Assembly (NCBI GenBank): GCA_027315345.1
Contig: DAHUYE010000098.1
Span: 1 to 64,000 of the forward strand
Direction: 5' to 3'
Source of the DNA: Actinomycetota bacterium
GTDB taxonomy: Bacteria; Actinomycetota; Acidimicrobiia; Acidimicrobiales; JAJPHE01
Length of the DNA stretch: 64,000 nucleotides
Shown: positions 56,755 through 64,000 of the stretch, in pieces
Numbering within the stretch: the first letter of the stretch is position 1
Layout of the letters: each line of letters opens with the position of its first letter
Translations under genes and position numbers: made by a program
The notes under the pieces: generated by a model
Told to the model about the DNA's origin: nothing
The model's input: the letters and a program-made list of their open reading frames with translations, nothing else
The model's database searches: none

Positions 56755-57294
56755 ATGGCTTCGTGGGCTCGTAAGACGATGGTCTACCTCGGCCTCGTCG
56801 ATGACGACTACGAGGAGTACGACACCTATGAGGAGCCGGCGCCGGCTCCTCAGATGAGCGCGCCTCCGGTCGCCCCGACGCGCCCGGCTCCTCGCGTGTA
56901 CGCCGCCGCACCCAATCAGGAGGGCGGCAGCATCCGCACCCTGCACGGCACCGAGGAGGCCTTGGCCATGCCGGCCCAGCCCCGTCCGTCGGTGGTGCGG
57001 CCCCTGGCCGTTCAACAGAGCGCCAAGGTCCACGTGGTCGTGCCGGGGCAGTTCTCCGACGCCACCGAGATCGGTGACCGCATGAAGGCCAGCCAGCCGG
57101 TGATCGTCAACCTCCAGGCGGCCGAGCGGGACCTGGCCCGCCGCATGATCGATTTCTGCAGCGGCGCCACCTACGCCCTGGGCGGTTCGATGGACAAGGT
57201 GGCCGATCAGGTCTTCCTGCTCACGCCCTCCAACGTCGAGGTATCGGCGGAGGAGAAGCGCCGGCTACAGGAGCGGGGTCTCTACCGGGCCTGA
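56755..57294 (+). CDS. sepF: Cell division protein SepF
   Basis: Bundles FtsZ and anchors it to the membrane. The 179-aa protein has an N-terminal amphipathic membrane-binding helix followed by an acidic stretch (YLGLVDDDYEEYDTYEEPAP), a variable linker, and a C-terminal SepF domain (about 90-175; VVVPGQFSDATEIGDRMKASQPVIVNL, RRMIDFCSGATYALGGSMDKVADQVFLLTP). RBS AAGGAGGAAC is strong. With no ftsA in the cluster this is likely the main FtsZ anchor. Confidence 0.96.
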   Translation: MASWARKTMVYLGLVDDDYEEYDTYEEPAPAPQMSAPPVAPTRPAPRVYAAAPNQEGGSIRTLHGTEEALAMPAQPRPSVVRPLAVQQSAKVHVVVPGQFSDATEIGDRMKASQPVIVNLQAAERDLARRMIDFCSGATYALGGSMDKVADQVFLLTPSNVEVSAEEKRRLQERGLYRA

Positions 57295-57320
57295 CCCGGC
57301 GGAGCCCGCATGGTGCCAGC

Positions 57321-57572
57321 GTGCTGACCCTCGTCCACGACGCCCTGTGGCTTTACTTCATCGTCATGTTCGCCCGGGTCATCCTGTCGTGGTTCCCCAT
57401 CACGCCCGGGACCACCATGGCCACCGTCAGCGGCTTCATCTACTCGGTGACCGAGCCGGTGCTGGGGCCGGTGCGAAAGGCCCTGCCCCCGCTCTCGGTG
57501 GGGAGCATGGGTTTCGATCTGTCACCCATCCTGGTCCTGGTGGCCATTCAGATCCTGGTCAGCCTGACCTAG
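57321..57572 (+). CDS. YggT-family membrane protein
   Basis: An 83-aa protein with two membrane helices (YFIVMFARVILSWFPI and LSPILVLVAIQILVSL), the full YggT domain including TEPVLGPVRKALPP. It lies next to sepF in many Gram-positive bacteria and affects division or membrane homeostasis. GTG start at 57321. Confidence 0.92.
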   Translation: MLTLVHDALWLYFIVMFARVILSWFPITPGTTMATVSGFIYSVTEPVLGPVRKALPPLSVGSMGFDLSPILVLVAIQILVSLT

Positions 57573-57633
57573 GGTCCGGAGGGGCCCGGCGCGGACCCGT
57601 ACCCCGGTCCTGACCCTTCCGTGGCGCCTCGCC

Positions 57634-57639
57634 TACTAT
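57634..57639 (+). promoter_or_regulatory. -10 element (TACTAT) before the histone-like membrane protein gene
   Basis: TACTAT with CTGACC (57610-57615) 18 nt upstream forms a plausible sigma-70 promoter. Leader about 26 nt, weak RBS. Confidence 0.45.
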
Positions 57640-57671
57640 GCCCGGGTCCTCGGACCTCCTAGACCGGATGG

Positions 57672-58466
57672 GTGATCCTGTTGCTCCTGCTTCTGACGAT
57701 TGCGCTGGTTCTGGTCGGCGCTGTCGCCCTCATCATCGGATTCATCCAGGACTCCCTGGTTCCGATCTACATCTCCATCGGCTGCAGCCTGGTGGCGGCC
57801 GTGGTCCTGGTCGTGTTCTCCCGGGTCTCGCGCCGCCCGTCGGATCGTCTGGTCCAGCTGCCGGCCGAGGAGTCCGAGGCGGCCGAGCCCGTCTCGGCGC
57901 CCGCCACCGAGGCCATCACCATCCTCTCGGCTGAGGAGGTGGCCGCCGCCTCGGGCCAGACCGCCCAGGACGAGGACGCCTACGAAGAAGAAGAAGAGGA
58001 GGAGGAGGAGGAGGCCGTCCCGCTGAGGGCGGCCTCGACCCGGCGGGCGGCGCCTCGCAAGGCTGCCGCGAAGAGGGCTCCGGCCCGGACGGCGGCCAAG
58101 GCTTCCTCCACCCGCAAGTCGGCCCCGGCCAAGCGCACCGCTGCCCGTACCGCCCCCAAGGCCACAGGCCGGACCGCCACCAAGGCCACAGGCCGGACCG
58201 CCACCAAGGCCGTCAGTCGGGCCGCCGCCGCCCCCAGGAAGGCGGCTGCCAAAGCGGCTCCGGCCAAGGCGGCCGGCGCCCGGAAGTCCGCCACCAAGGC
58301 CGGCGCCTCCCGGGTCGGCGCCGTCAAGAAGGCCGCCTCCCGGACTACGGTCAGCCGGGCCACCACCAAGCGGGCGGCCGCTCCCAAGAAGGCCGCCGCC
58401 ACCAGGAAGGCGGCCACCAAGGCCACCGGCGCCCGCAAGGCCGCCGGCCGCACCGCCCGGCGCTAG
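57672..58466 (+). CDS. Membrane protein with acidic segment and histone-H1-like C-terminal tail
   Basis: A 264-aa protein. Residues 1-25 and about 31-50 are two membrane helices (ILLLLLLTIALVLVGAVALII; SIGCSLVAAVVLVVFS). About 50-115 is acidic, ending in a run of ten Glu. About 118-264 is rich in Lys/Arg/Ala/Thr, with K-A-T-G-R-T-A-T repeats and AAxKAA motifs like eukaryotic H1 or bacterial HU tails. Such tails bind DNA non-specifically, so a link between membrane and nucleoid is conceivable. It occupies the place after sepF-yggT where actinobacteria usually encode DivIVA. No named family is recognised for the whole chain. Confidence 0.75.
   Translation: MILLLLLLTIALVLVGAVALIIGFIQDSLVPIYISIGCSLVAAVVLVVFSRVSRRPSDRLVQLPAEESEAAEPVSAPATEAITILSAEEVAAASGQTAQDEDAYEEEEEEEEEEAVPLRAASTRRAAPRKAAAKRAPARTAAKASSTRKSAPAKRTAARTAPKATGRTATKATGRTATKAVSRAAAAPRKAAAKAAPAKAAGARKSATKAGASRVGAVKKAASRTTVSRATTKRAAAPKKAAATRKAATKATGARKAAGRTARR
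58158..58205 (+). repeat. 24-nt tandem repeat in the histone-like tail
   Basis: Two identical 24-nt units (58158-58181, 58182-58205) encode K-A-T-G-R-T-A-T twice. A further AAGGCC follows. Confidence 0.85.
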
Positions 58467-58487
58467 CCGGGCCACCGCCACCGGCCC

Positions 58488-58511
58488 ACCGCCCCGGACG
58501 GCGAGGGCGGT
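58488..58511. terminator. Hairpin between convergent histone-like gene and ileS
   Basis: ACCGCCC/GGGCGGT, 7-bp stem with a 10-nt loop between convergent stops. A second small stem (GGGCC/GGCCC) lies just upstream. Confidence 0.45.
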
Positions 58512-58518
58512 CTCGGCC

Positions 58519-61500
58519 TCAGCCCGCCGGCGGGACCGGGCTGAGCCAGGCCCGGGCCAGGCGGCCGTCATCGGTCTCGATGTCGGCCGGCTCACCTGCA
58601 CCGACGGCGAAGTCGATCCGCTCCGCCAATACCTCGCGGGCCATGGTGGCCGCTTCCGGCTCCAGTTCGTCCAGGCCGGCCAAGCTGAGGTGGATGCGGT
58701 CGGACATAGCCAGGCCGCGGTCCCGGCGCAGGGATTGCACCTGGCGGATCACATCCCGGAGCAGGCCCCGGCGCCTGAGGCTCTCGTCCACGGTGAGGTC
58801 GAGGGCCACCGCCGCTGTGCCTTCCCGCGATACGGCGAAGCCCTCCCGGGCCTTGACCCGGATCTCCACCTCCTCGGCGGTCAACTCGACGGCGGTGCCG
58901 TCCAGATCGAGGCGGAGGGGTTCCCCCCGCTCCAGAGCCTCGGCGGCGGCGGTGGCGTCGACCCGGGCCAGGGCGGGGCGGAGGTTCTTGACCGACTTGC
59001 CCAGCCGCGGTCCGAGCAGGCGGAAGTTGGGAACCAGTTCGAAGGCCAGCAATTCCCCCATGCGGTCGGCGGTCGTCACCTCGTCCACATTGAGCTCATC
59101 GGCCACCACCGCCTCGATGAGGGGCGGGCTGTCGGGCGGCAGAGCGATCAGGGCCCTCCGGAGCGGCTGGCGGACCTTGACCCCGGCCTGGGACCGGGAG
59201 GCCCGGCCCAGCGAGACCAGGTGGCGGGTCAGGTCCATGCTCCGCTCCAGCTCGGGATCGATGGCCTCCCGGTCGGCATCGGGCCAGGCGGCCAGGTGGA
59301 CCGAGTCGGACTCGGCCGCCCCGGTCAGTTCAGTCCACATCCGCTCGGCCAGGAAGGGGCAGAACGGGGCCAGCAACAGGGCGACCGTAACCAGGGCCTC
59401 GTGCAGGGTCGACTGGGCGGCCAGACCGTCGTCGTTGCCGAGGGAGGGATCCGTCCGCCAGAACCGGCGCCGGTTGGCCCGGACGTACCAGTTGGACAGA
59501 TCATCGACCAGGGCGGCTATGGAATTGGTGGCGGCCAGGGGCTGGTAAGCCTCCAGCGCCTCGGTCACCTCGGCCACGGTGGCGTGCAGCCGGGAACGCA
59601 GCCAGCGGTCGAACACCGGGCGCTCGTCCGGCGGGGGCACGGACGGATCGGCAGGGTCGAAGCCGTTGAGCGAGGCGTAGGTGGCGAAGAAGCTCCAGGT
59701 GTTCCACAAGGTCATGAGAACATCGGCGGTCGAGGCGTCGATGAGTTCCAGACTGGTGCGGGTGGCGGTCCAGGGGGAGCCCTGATGGAACATCCACCAC
59801 CTCATGGGCTCGGCGCCGCGGCTGTCCAGGAGCGTCCAGGGATCGATGACGTTGCCCAGGCTCTTGGACATCTTGCGGCCCTCGGCGTCCACTATGTGTC
59901 CGAGGCAGAGCACCGTCCGGTAGGGGGTGGTCCCGAACACCACGGTGTTGACGGCCAGCAGTGAGTAGAACCAGCCCCGGGTCTGATCCACCGCCTCGCA
60001 GATGTAATCGGCGGTGGGCCGGAACCGATCCGCCGAGCCCGGCACATGCGGGTAACCCCATTGGGCCGCCGGCATGGAGCCGGAGTCGAACCAGGCGTCG
60101 ATGACCGGCTCGACCCGGTGCATCGGACCGCCGCAGTCGGTGCAGGTGAGAACGATGGCGTCGATGGCCGGCCGGTGCGGATCCAGGTCCGACAGATCCC
60201 GCCCCAGGCGCTGGCCCAGGTCGGCCCGGGAGCTGACGCACACGGCGTGGCCCTCCTCACAGCGCCAGATGGGCAGGGGCGTGCCCCAGTACCGGTCCCG
60301 GGACAGGGCCCAGTCCACGTTGTTGGAGAGCCACTCCCCGAAGCGCCCGTATTTCACCGTCTCCGGCCGCCAGGTGACCGTTTCGTTGCCGGCCAGCAAT
60401 TCGTCCTTGTGGCGGGACGTGGCCACGTACCAGGAGGGCTTGCCCCAGTTGATGAGAGGCGTGCCACAGCGCCAGCAGTGGGGGTAGGCGTGGACATGGG
60501 GCTGGGCTTTGACGACCAGCCCCTCGCCTTCGAGGTGTTCGACTATGTCGGCGTTGGCCTCCCGGACCGCCCGCCCGGTGAGCCAGCCGGCGTCCACGAA
60601 GGTGCCCTCCGGGCCCACCGGATTGAGGGTGGGAAGATTCTCGGCCCGCCCCAGACGCCAGTCGTCAGCGCCGAAGGCGGGGGCGATGTGAACCAGGCCA
60701 CTGCCCTCGTCGTCGGTGACGAAGTCGGCGCCCACCACCCGCCATCCGTCCGCCCCGCCGGGCACGGCCAGGAGCTCGAAGGGGCGCCGGTAGCGGACCC
60801 CGAGGAGCTCGGCGCCACCGAAGCGCCGGGTGATCCGGGCCTCGGCTCCCGCCCCCAGGACGGCCTCGACCCGCGACTCGGCCATCACCAGGCCGTCGGC
60901 CACCACGTAGGTCATGTCGGGGCTGACGGCCACGGCCGTGTTGGACACCAGGGTCCAGGGAGTGGTCGTCCAGACCACCAGGGCCTCGGCTCCCTCCGGG
61001 CCCGCACCCTCGATCGGGAGGCGGACATAGGCGGTCAGGTCCTCGGTATCCCGGTAGACGTCGGGCTGACCGAGTTCGTGGCTCGACAAGGATGTGCCGC
61101 ACCGCGGGCAGTAGGGGACGACCTTCACGTCCTCGTAGAGGTCGCCCTGGGCCCAGATGGTGGCCAAGTGCCACCAGACCGAATCGACGTATTCGGGGCT
61201 GAGGGTCCAGTAGGCGTCGTCCAGGTCCACCCAGTACCCGATGCGCCGGGTGAGGGTCTGCCAGTCGCTGACGTACTCGTAGACGGACTGACGGCAGGCC
61301 TCGATGAACTCGGTCACCCCGAAGGCCTCGATCTGGTCCTTGCCGGAGAATCCCAGGCGCTTTTCCACCTCCACCTCGACCGGGAGGCCATGGGTGTCCC
61401 AGCCGGCCCGCCTGGCCACCCGGTGGCCCTGCATGGTCTTGAACCGGCACACCATGTCCTTGTAGGCCCGGGCCCAGACGTGGTGCATCCCGGGACGGCC

Positions 61501-61692
61501 GTTGGCGGTGGGCGGTCCCTCGAAGAAGACGAACTCGGGGCACCCATCCCGCTCGGACACCGAACGCTCGAAGACGCCGTGGCTCTGCCAGCGCTCCAGG
61601 ACCTCGGTCTCCAGGGCCGGGAAGTTGGGAACGGAGGGCACGGCCGGGAACCGCCCCTGGGATCCGGATCGGCCGGCTTCGGACTCGGTCAT
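58519..61692 (-). CDS. ileS: Isoleucyl-tRNA synthetase (type II-like)
   Basis: Charges tRNA-Ile; 1057 aa. The class I signature is a HIGH variant in EGPPTANGRPGMHHVWAR (about 60-76) and KMSKSLGNVIDPW (about 606). GWDTHGLPVEVEVEKRLG and the editing domain follow. The GPPTANGxPGxHHV form and HGLPVEVEVEK resemble the eukaryote-like type II IleRS group, known for mupirocin tolerance, rather than the type I form (HIGHALNK). The zinc-type cysteines appear as CEEGH...CTDCGG in an internal segment. Translation is controlled by the T-box upstream. ATG with AGGAGG 10 nt upstream. Confidence 0.97.
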   Translation of the reverse strand: MTESEAGRSGSQGRFPAVPSVPNFPALETEVLERWQSHGVFERSVSERDGCPEFVFFEGPPTANGRPGMHHVWARAYKDMVCRFKTMQGHRVARRAGWDTHGLPVEVEVEKRLGFSGKDQIEAFGVTEFIEACRQSVYEYVSDWQTLTRRIGYWVDLDDAYWTLSPEYVDSVWWHLATIWAQGDLYEDVKVVPYCPRCGTSLSSHELGQPDVYRDTEDLTAYVRLPIEGAGPEGAEALVVWTTTPWTLVSNTAVAVSPDMTYVVADGLVMAESRVEAVLGAGAEARITRRFGGAELLGVRYRRPFELLAVPGGADGWRVVGADFVTDDEGSGLVHIAPAFGADDWRLGRAENLPTLNPVGPEGTFVDAGWLTGRAVREANADIVEHLEGEGLVVKAQPHVHAYPHCWRCGTPLINWGKPSWYVATSRHKDELLAGNETVTWRPETVKYGRFGEWLSNNVDWALSRDRYWGTPLPIWRCEEGHAVCVSSRADLGQRLGRDLSDLDPHRPAIDAIVLTCTDCGGPMHRVEPVIDAWFDSGSMPAAQWGYPHVPGSADRFRPTADYICEAVDQTRGWFYSLLAVNTVVFGTTPYRTVLCLGHIVDAEGRKMSKSLGNVIDPWTLLDSRGAEPMRWWMFHQGSPWTATRTSLELIDASTADVLMTLWNTWSFFATYASLNGFDPADPSVPPPDERPVFDRWLRSRLHATVAEVTEALEAYQPLAATNSIAALVDDLSNWYVRANRRRFWRTDPSLGNDDGLAAQSTLHEALVTVALLLAPFCPFLAERMWTELTGAAESDSVHLAAWPDADREAIDPELERSMDLTRHLVSLGRASRSQAGVKVRQPLRRALIALPPDSPPLIEAVVADELNVDEVTTADRMGELLAFELVPNFRLLGPRLGKSVKNLRPALARVDATAAAEALERGEPLRLDLDGTAVELTAEEVEIRVKAREGFAVSREGTAAVALDLTVDESLRRRGLLRDVIRQVQSLRRDRGLAMSDRIHLSLAGLDELEPEAATMAREVLAERIDFAVGAGEPADIETDDGRLARAWLSPVPPAG

Positions 61693-61704
61693 GCTGGGGG
61701 TGCC

Positions 61705-61915
61705 TCCTGCGCCAAATGGTCTGTCCTGGCGCAGGGACGGGACCGGGGTCCCGCGGTACCACCCTGCTTGGCCGACCGGTTCACGGTGCGACCCACTCCG
61801 TTGAGGGCGCTGACGGGCCCCACCCGTTCCGGTCTAATGAGGCAAGCGGCTTGCTTGCCCGTTCTTCGGAAGGCTCGGGGGTGATGGCCCCGTCGCTGCC
61901 GTTGACCCGAACTCT
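61705..61915 (-). promoter_or_regulatory. Ile T-box riboswitch, translational (SD-sequestering) type
   Basis: Reading the minus strand toward ileS: the T-box bulge TGGTACCGCG (61761-61752) lies between AGGG (61765-61762) and CCCT (61736-61733), with an internal GGGACC/GGTCCC helix. This is the antisequestrator. The same CCCT opens a competing hairpin, 61727-61736 with 61705-61714, that pairs with the end of AGGAGG (61703-61708). A candidate specifier codon ATC followed by A lies at 61885-61882. Uncharged tRNA-Ile would therefore free the ribosome-binding site. The stem I boundary is approximate. Confidence 0.92.
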
Positions 61916-61953
61916 ACGGGACAAATCCGCGCCGGCCGGGGGAATTTGGCCCG

Positions 61954-61959
61954 TACAGT
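61954..61959 (+). promoter_or_regulatory. -10 element (TACAGT) for a leaderless DUF167 gene
   Basis: TACAGT ends 7 nt before a GTG at 61967, without an RBS. Confidence 0.5.
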
Positions 61960-61966
61960 GGTCAGG

Positions 61967-62341
61967 GTGTCCGCCGACCTCTTCGACGTCTCGGGAAACG
62001 AAGACGCCCCCGCCATCGTGCTGCGGGTGGTGGCCCACCCGGGGGCCGGGCGGACCTCGGTGGTGGGCATCCACGGGGACGCCCTCAAGGTGAGAGTGGG
62101 GGCTCCGCCCGTGGGGGGCCGGGCCAATGCCGCCCTGATCGACCTGGTGGCGGAGATCTTCGGCGTCCAGGCGGCGGCCGTCTCCCTCTCCGCGGGTGAG
62201 GCCAGCCGTACCAAGCGGGTCAGGGTCGAAGGGGTGACCGGCCCGGACGCCCGGCGCCGGCTGGATGAAGCCATGGCCCGCTCCGGTGGTGCGGGTCCCC
62301 GGGCCCGGCGCGGCCCCGCCCCGCTCCAGCGCCGAGTCTGA
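61967..62341 (+). CDS. DUF167 (YggU-like) protein
   Basis: A small protein of the YggU family, about 124 aa. [49 protein letters not shown] in several segments covers the conserved domain, with the typical PPVxGxAN motif. The C-terminus has an Arg/Gly/Pro tail. Starts at GTG 61967 (leaderless pattern), GTG 61958 or TTG 61946 are possible. Molecular function is unknown. It is divergent from ileS. Confidence 0.88.
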   Translation: MSADLFDVSGNEDAPAIVLRVVAHPGAGRTSVVGIHGDALKVRVGAPPVGGRANAALIDLVAEIFGVQAAAVSLSAGEASRTKRVRVEGVTGPDARRRLDEAMARSGGAGPRARRGPAPLQRRV

Positions 62342-62412
62342 AGGAGCGCCCGGCCGGGCCCTGACGGCGGCGTGGTATCTTTCCCGGCCTTTGAGCAGGG
62401 GGAGCACCTCTA

Positions 62413-63408
62413 ATGGCCCGTCCCACCCGGCCCGCGACGGCCAAGTCAGCGGCATCCACATCCAAAGCGACCAAAGCCAAGGCGGGGCCCAAGCCGGCTC
62501 CGGCCAAGACCCTGGCCGCCAAAACCGTAAAGGCGACGACGGCGACCCCCTCCAGGACCACCCCTTCCAAGGCCACATCCGAGAAGACCACTGCGGCCAA
62601 GGCCCCTGCCAAGGCGGCCGGCCCGGCCCAGTCGGCCCCGGCCAAGGCCTCCCCCAAGGCGGCCCCGCCCGCCAAGTCTTCGGCCAAGTCGACTCCGGCC
62701 AAGACCGCGCCGGCCAAGACCGCAGTGGGCAAAGCCGGCCCCGCCAAGACGGCCCCGGCCAAGACGGCCCCGGCGGCCAAGGCGCCCGCCAAGACGGCTC
62801 CGGCCAAGACGGCCCCGGCGGCCAAGACGCCTGCCAAGACGGCCGCCAAGACGGCCCCGGCCAAGTCCTCCCCCAAGGCGGCCCCGCCGGCCAAGTCTTC
62901 GGCGAAGTCGACTCCGGCCCCGGTCGCAGCCACGGCGGCCCCGGCCTCTCCTGCCCCGGCCAGGGCCCCGTCCCGGCCGCCGGCCCGGGTGGTTGCTCCG
63001 CCCGCCGTCCCCAAGCCCCGGCCCAAGCCCACCGCCGCCGACCTCAAGTTCTTCGAGGAGCAGCGGGCCCTCCTGCTCTCGGAACGGGCCGTCTACACGG
63101 CCCAGGCTGACTCCCTTCGGGCCGAGGCGGAAGCCCTGGCCCGGGACATGGAACCGGGTGACATCCAGTTCGATGACGAAGGCGGAGAGGGCGGGACCGT
63201 CAACGTCGACCGGGAACGGGACCTGGCCTTGTCGGCTCAGGCCCGGGCCGAGGTCGAGGAGATCGACGCCGCACTGACTCGCATCGACCAGGGTTCGTAC
63301 GGTTACTGCGAGCGCTGTGGGGAACCCATTCCCCGGGCGCGGCTCAAAGCCCTCCCGCAGGCCCGCCTGGGGGTGGACTGCAAAAGCGGCGGTCTGTCGC
63401 GACGCTGA
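62413..63408 (+). CDS. DksA/TraR-type zinc-finger protein with long Lys/Ala/Pro-rich N-terminus
   Basis: A 331-aa protein in two parts. Residues 1-210 are almost wholly Lys, Ala, Pro, Thr and Ser in repeats such as AKTAPAK, similar to the KAP-rich tails of actinobacterial HU/H1-like proteins. Residues about 215-331 are DksA/TraR-like: a coiled coil ([23 protein letters not shown]), an acidic stretch, and a zinc-finger segment [28 protein letters not shown]. The normal CxxC-x17-CxxC has only three Cys here (last motif CKSG). DksA binds the RNA polymerase secondary channel; whether this form does is unknown. A TATCTT at 62376 may be the -10. Confidence 0.88.
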   Translation: MARPTRPATAKSAASTSKATKAKAGPKPAPAKTLAAKTVKATTATPSRTTPSKATSEKTTAAKAPAKAAGPAQSAPAKASPKAAPPAKSSAKSTPAKTAPAKTAVGKAGPAKTAPAKTAPAAKAPAKTAPAKTAPAAKTPAKTAAKTAPAKSSPKAAPPAKSSAKSTPAPVAATAAPASPAPARAPSRPPARVVAPPAVPKPRPKPTAADLKFFEEQRALLLSERAVYTAQADSLRAEAEALARDMEPGDIQFDDEGGEGGTVNVDRERDLALSAQARAEVEEIDAALTRIDQGSYGYCERCGEPIPRARLKALPQARLGVDCKSGGLSRR

Positions 63409-63413
63409 AGGGC

Positions 63414-63875
63414 GTGTCCCGGGGCCGGGTCCTGGGTGCCCTGGCTGTGGTGGCAGCGGTGGTGGCCGCCGACCAGCTGTCCAAATCGCTGGCCCAGAGC
63501 GCCCTCGAGTCGGGCGACGTCCATATTCTTGGTCCCCTGGACCTGGAGCTGTCCTACAACCCGGGGGTGGCTTTCGGGCTGGGTCGGGGCCTGTCCCCAG
63601 CCCTGGTCGTGGCCGGGGTCATGATCGTGGTGGCCGTGCTGGCCATGACCACCTCCCTGCGCAGCCCGCCCTCGGCCGCCGCCGGTTTGGTGGCCGGCGG
63701 GGCGGTGTCCAACCTGGCCGATCGGCTCTTCCGCGGCCACGGTGGAGCCGTCATCGACTGGATCCACCTGAGCCACTGGCCCACGTTCAACCTGGCCGAC
63801 TCCTGCATCGTGGTCGGCGTCGGGCTGCTGGTGCTGAGCGGATACCGCCGTCAGGGCTCCCATGCCCCCGCCTGA
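63414..63875 (+). CDS. lspA: Lipoprotein signal peptidase LspA
   Basis: Signal peptidase II, removes signal peptides from prolipoproteins. The 153-aa protein has four membrane helices, with VAADQLSKSLAQ, YNPGVAFG, GGAVSNLADRLFRG (catalytic Asp about 103) and WPTFNLADSCI (catalytic Asp about 128). GTG 63414 lies 5 nt after the dksA-like stop. The next gene overlaps by 14 nt; lspA-rluD pairing is common. Confidence 0.95.
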   Translation: MSRGRVLGALAVVAAVVAADQLSKSLAQSALESGDVHILGPLDLELSYNPGVAFGLGRGLSPALVVAGVMIVVAVLAMTTSLRSPPSAAAGLVAGGAVSNLADRLFRGHGGAVIDWIHLSHWPTFNLADSCIVVGVGLLVLSGYRRQGSHAPA

Positions 63876-64000
63876 GACGCCCGCCACCGAGTCGACCATC
63901 CGGGAAGAGGTTCCCGTCGCCCTGGACGGCCAGCGCCTGGACCGGGTTCTCTCCATGGCCACCGGCCTGGCCCGCTCCCAGGTCCATGACCTGGTGGTGG
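63862..64000 (+). CDS. RluD-type pseudouridine synthase, 3' end beyond the window
   Basis: The first 46 codons of a gene overlapping lspA. After a Pro/Glu-rich start (MPPPETPATEST) there is VPVALDGQRLDRVLSMATGLARSQVHDLV, the N-terminal S4 RNA-binding domain of RluA/RluD family synthases that modify 23S rRNA. The catalytic domain is outside the window. Identification rests on the S4 motif and the lspA neighbour. Confidence 0.82.
   Translation, partial: MPPPETPATESTIREEVPVALDGQRLDRVLSMATGLARSQVHDLVV

Noticed and set aside
60046-61884. 612-codon plus-strand open frame opposite ileS
   Set aside because: Shadow of ileS; it also runs through the T-box region.
1-64000. CRISPR array, phage island or toxin-antitoxin system
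   Set aside because: No regularly spaced repeats, integrase, transposase, or small paired toxin genes were seen; composition and gene overlaps are uniform across the window.

Overview
The window is a 64 kb piece of a high-GC (about 70% by eye), gene-dense bacterial chromosome. Gene content and order (recA far from lexA, lexA divergent from a LysM gene and followed by nrdR, meso-DAP-type murE, SepF without FtsA, ileS with a translational T-box, GTG/TTG starts, stop/start overlaps) point to an actinobacterium. The combination of an E. coli-type dapD, SpoVS and DUF3040 suggests a deep-branching lineage such as Acidimicrobiia. The class assignment is inference. No tRNA, rRNA, CRISPR array, insertion sequence or prophage was found.

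Layout. 1-3600: end of an acetyltransferase gene, SOS-controlled recA, and an M3 oligopeptidase. 3600-11900: SpoVS, then a tRNA-modification and lysine/DAP run (miaB-miaA-dapF-hflX-dapC, then dapD-dapE), mostly joined by 4-nt overlaps and headed by a possible 26-codon leaderless leader ORF. 11900-15200: subtilase, lexA, LysM cell-division-inhibitor candidate, nrdR, with three LexA boxes between lexA and the LysM gene. 15200-21900: serine hydrolase, methyltransferase, 5-oxoprolinase (pxpA and a pxpB-pxpC fusion), RlpA-like secreted protein, and a phosphofructokinase with PPi-type residues. 21900-25900 (minus strand): inositol phosphatase, ECF sigma factor, PCu(A)C copper chaperone, a Sco1 protein fused to an anti-sigma-like zinc-finger domain, and CtaG; this looks like a self-regulated copper/cytochrome-oxidase assembly operon. 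25900-30600: threonine aldolase, then deacetylase-Nudix-dinB-oxidoreductase. 30600-40600: DUF3040, MoxR/DUF58/transglutaminase operon, ROK kinase, HNH nuclease, lipoate-ligase-like protein, luciferase-like oxidoreductase and a ferritin-like protein.

40600-57600 is the division and cell-wall (dcw) cluster: mraZ, rsmH, ftsL, ftsI, murE, mraY, murD, ftsW, murG, murC, murB, ftsQ, ftsZ, pgeF, yggS, sepF, yggT. murF, ddl and ftsA are absent. A large inverted repeat between mraZ and rsmH can bury the rsmH ribosome-binding site and start codon. Where actinobacteria usually carry divIVA there is instead a membrane protein with an acidic stretch and a histone-H1-like tail. 58500-64000: ileS with an SD-sequestering T-box, a DUF167 gene, a DksA/TraR-like protein with a long Lys/Ala/Pro tail, lspA and the start of an rluD-type pseudouridine synthase gene.

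Several genes have a TANNNT hexamer 6-8 nt before the start codon, the signature of leaderless transcription. Two genes (miaA, pgeF) have no canonical start codon in frame and appear to start at CTG.
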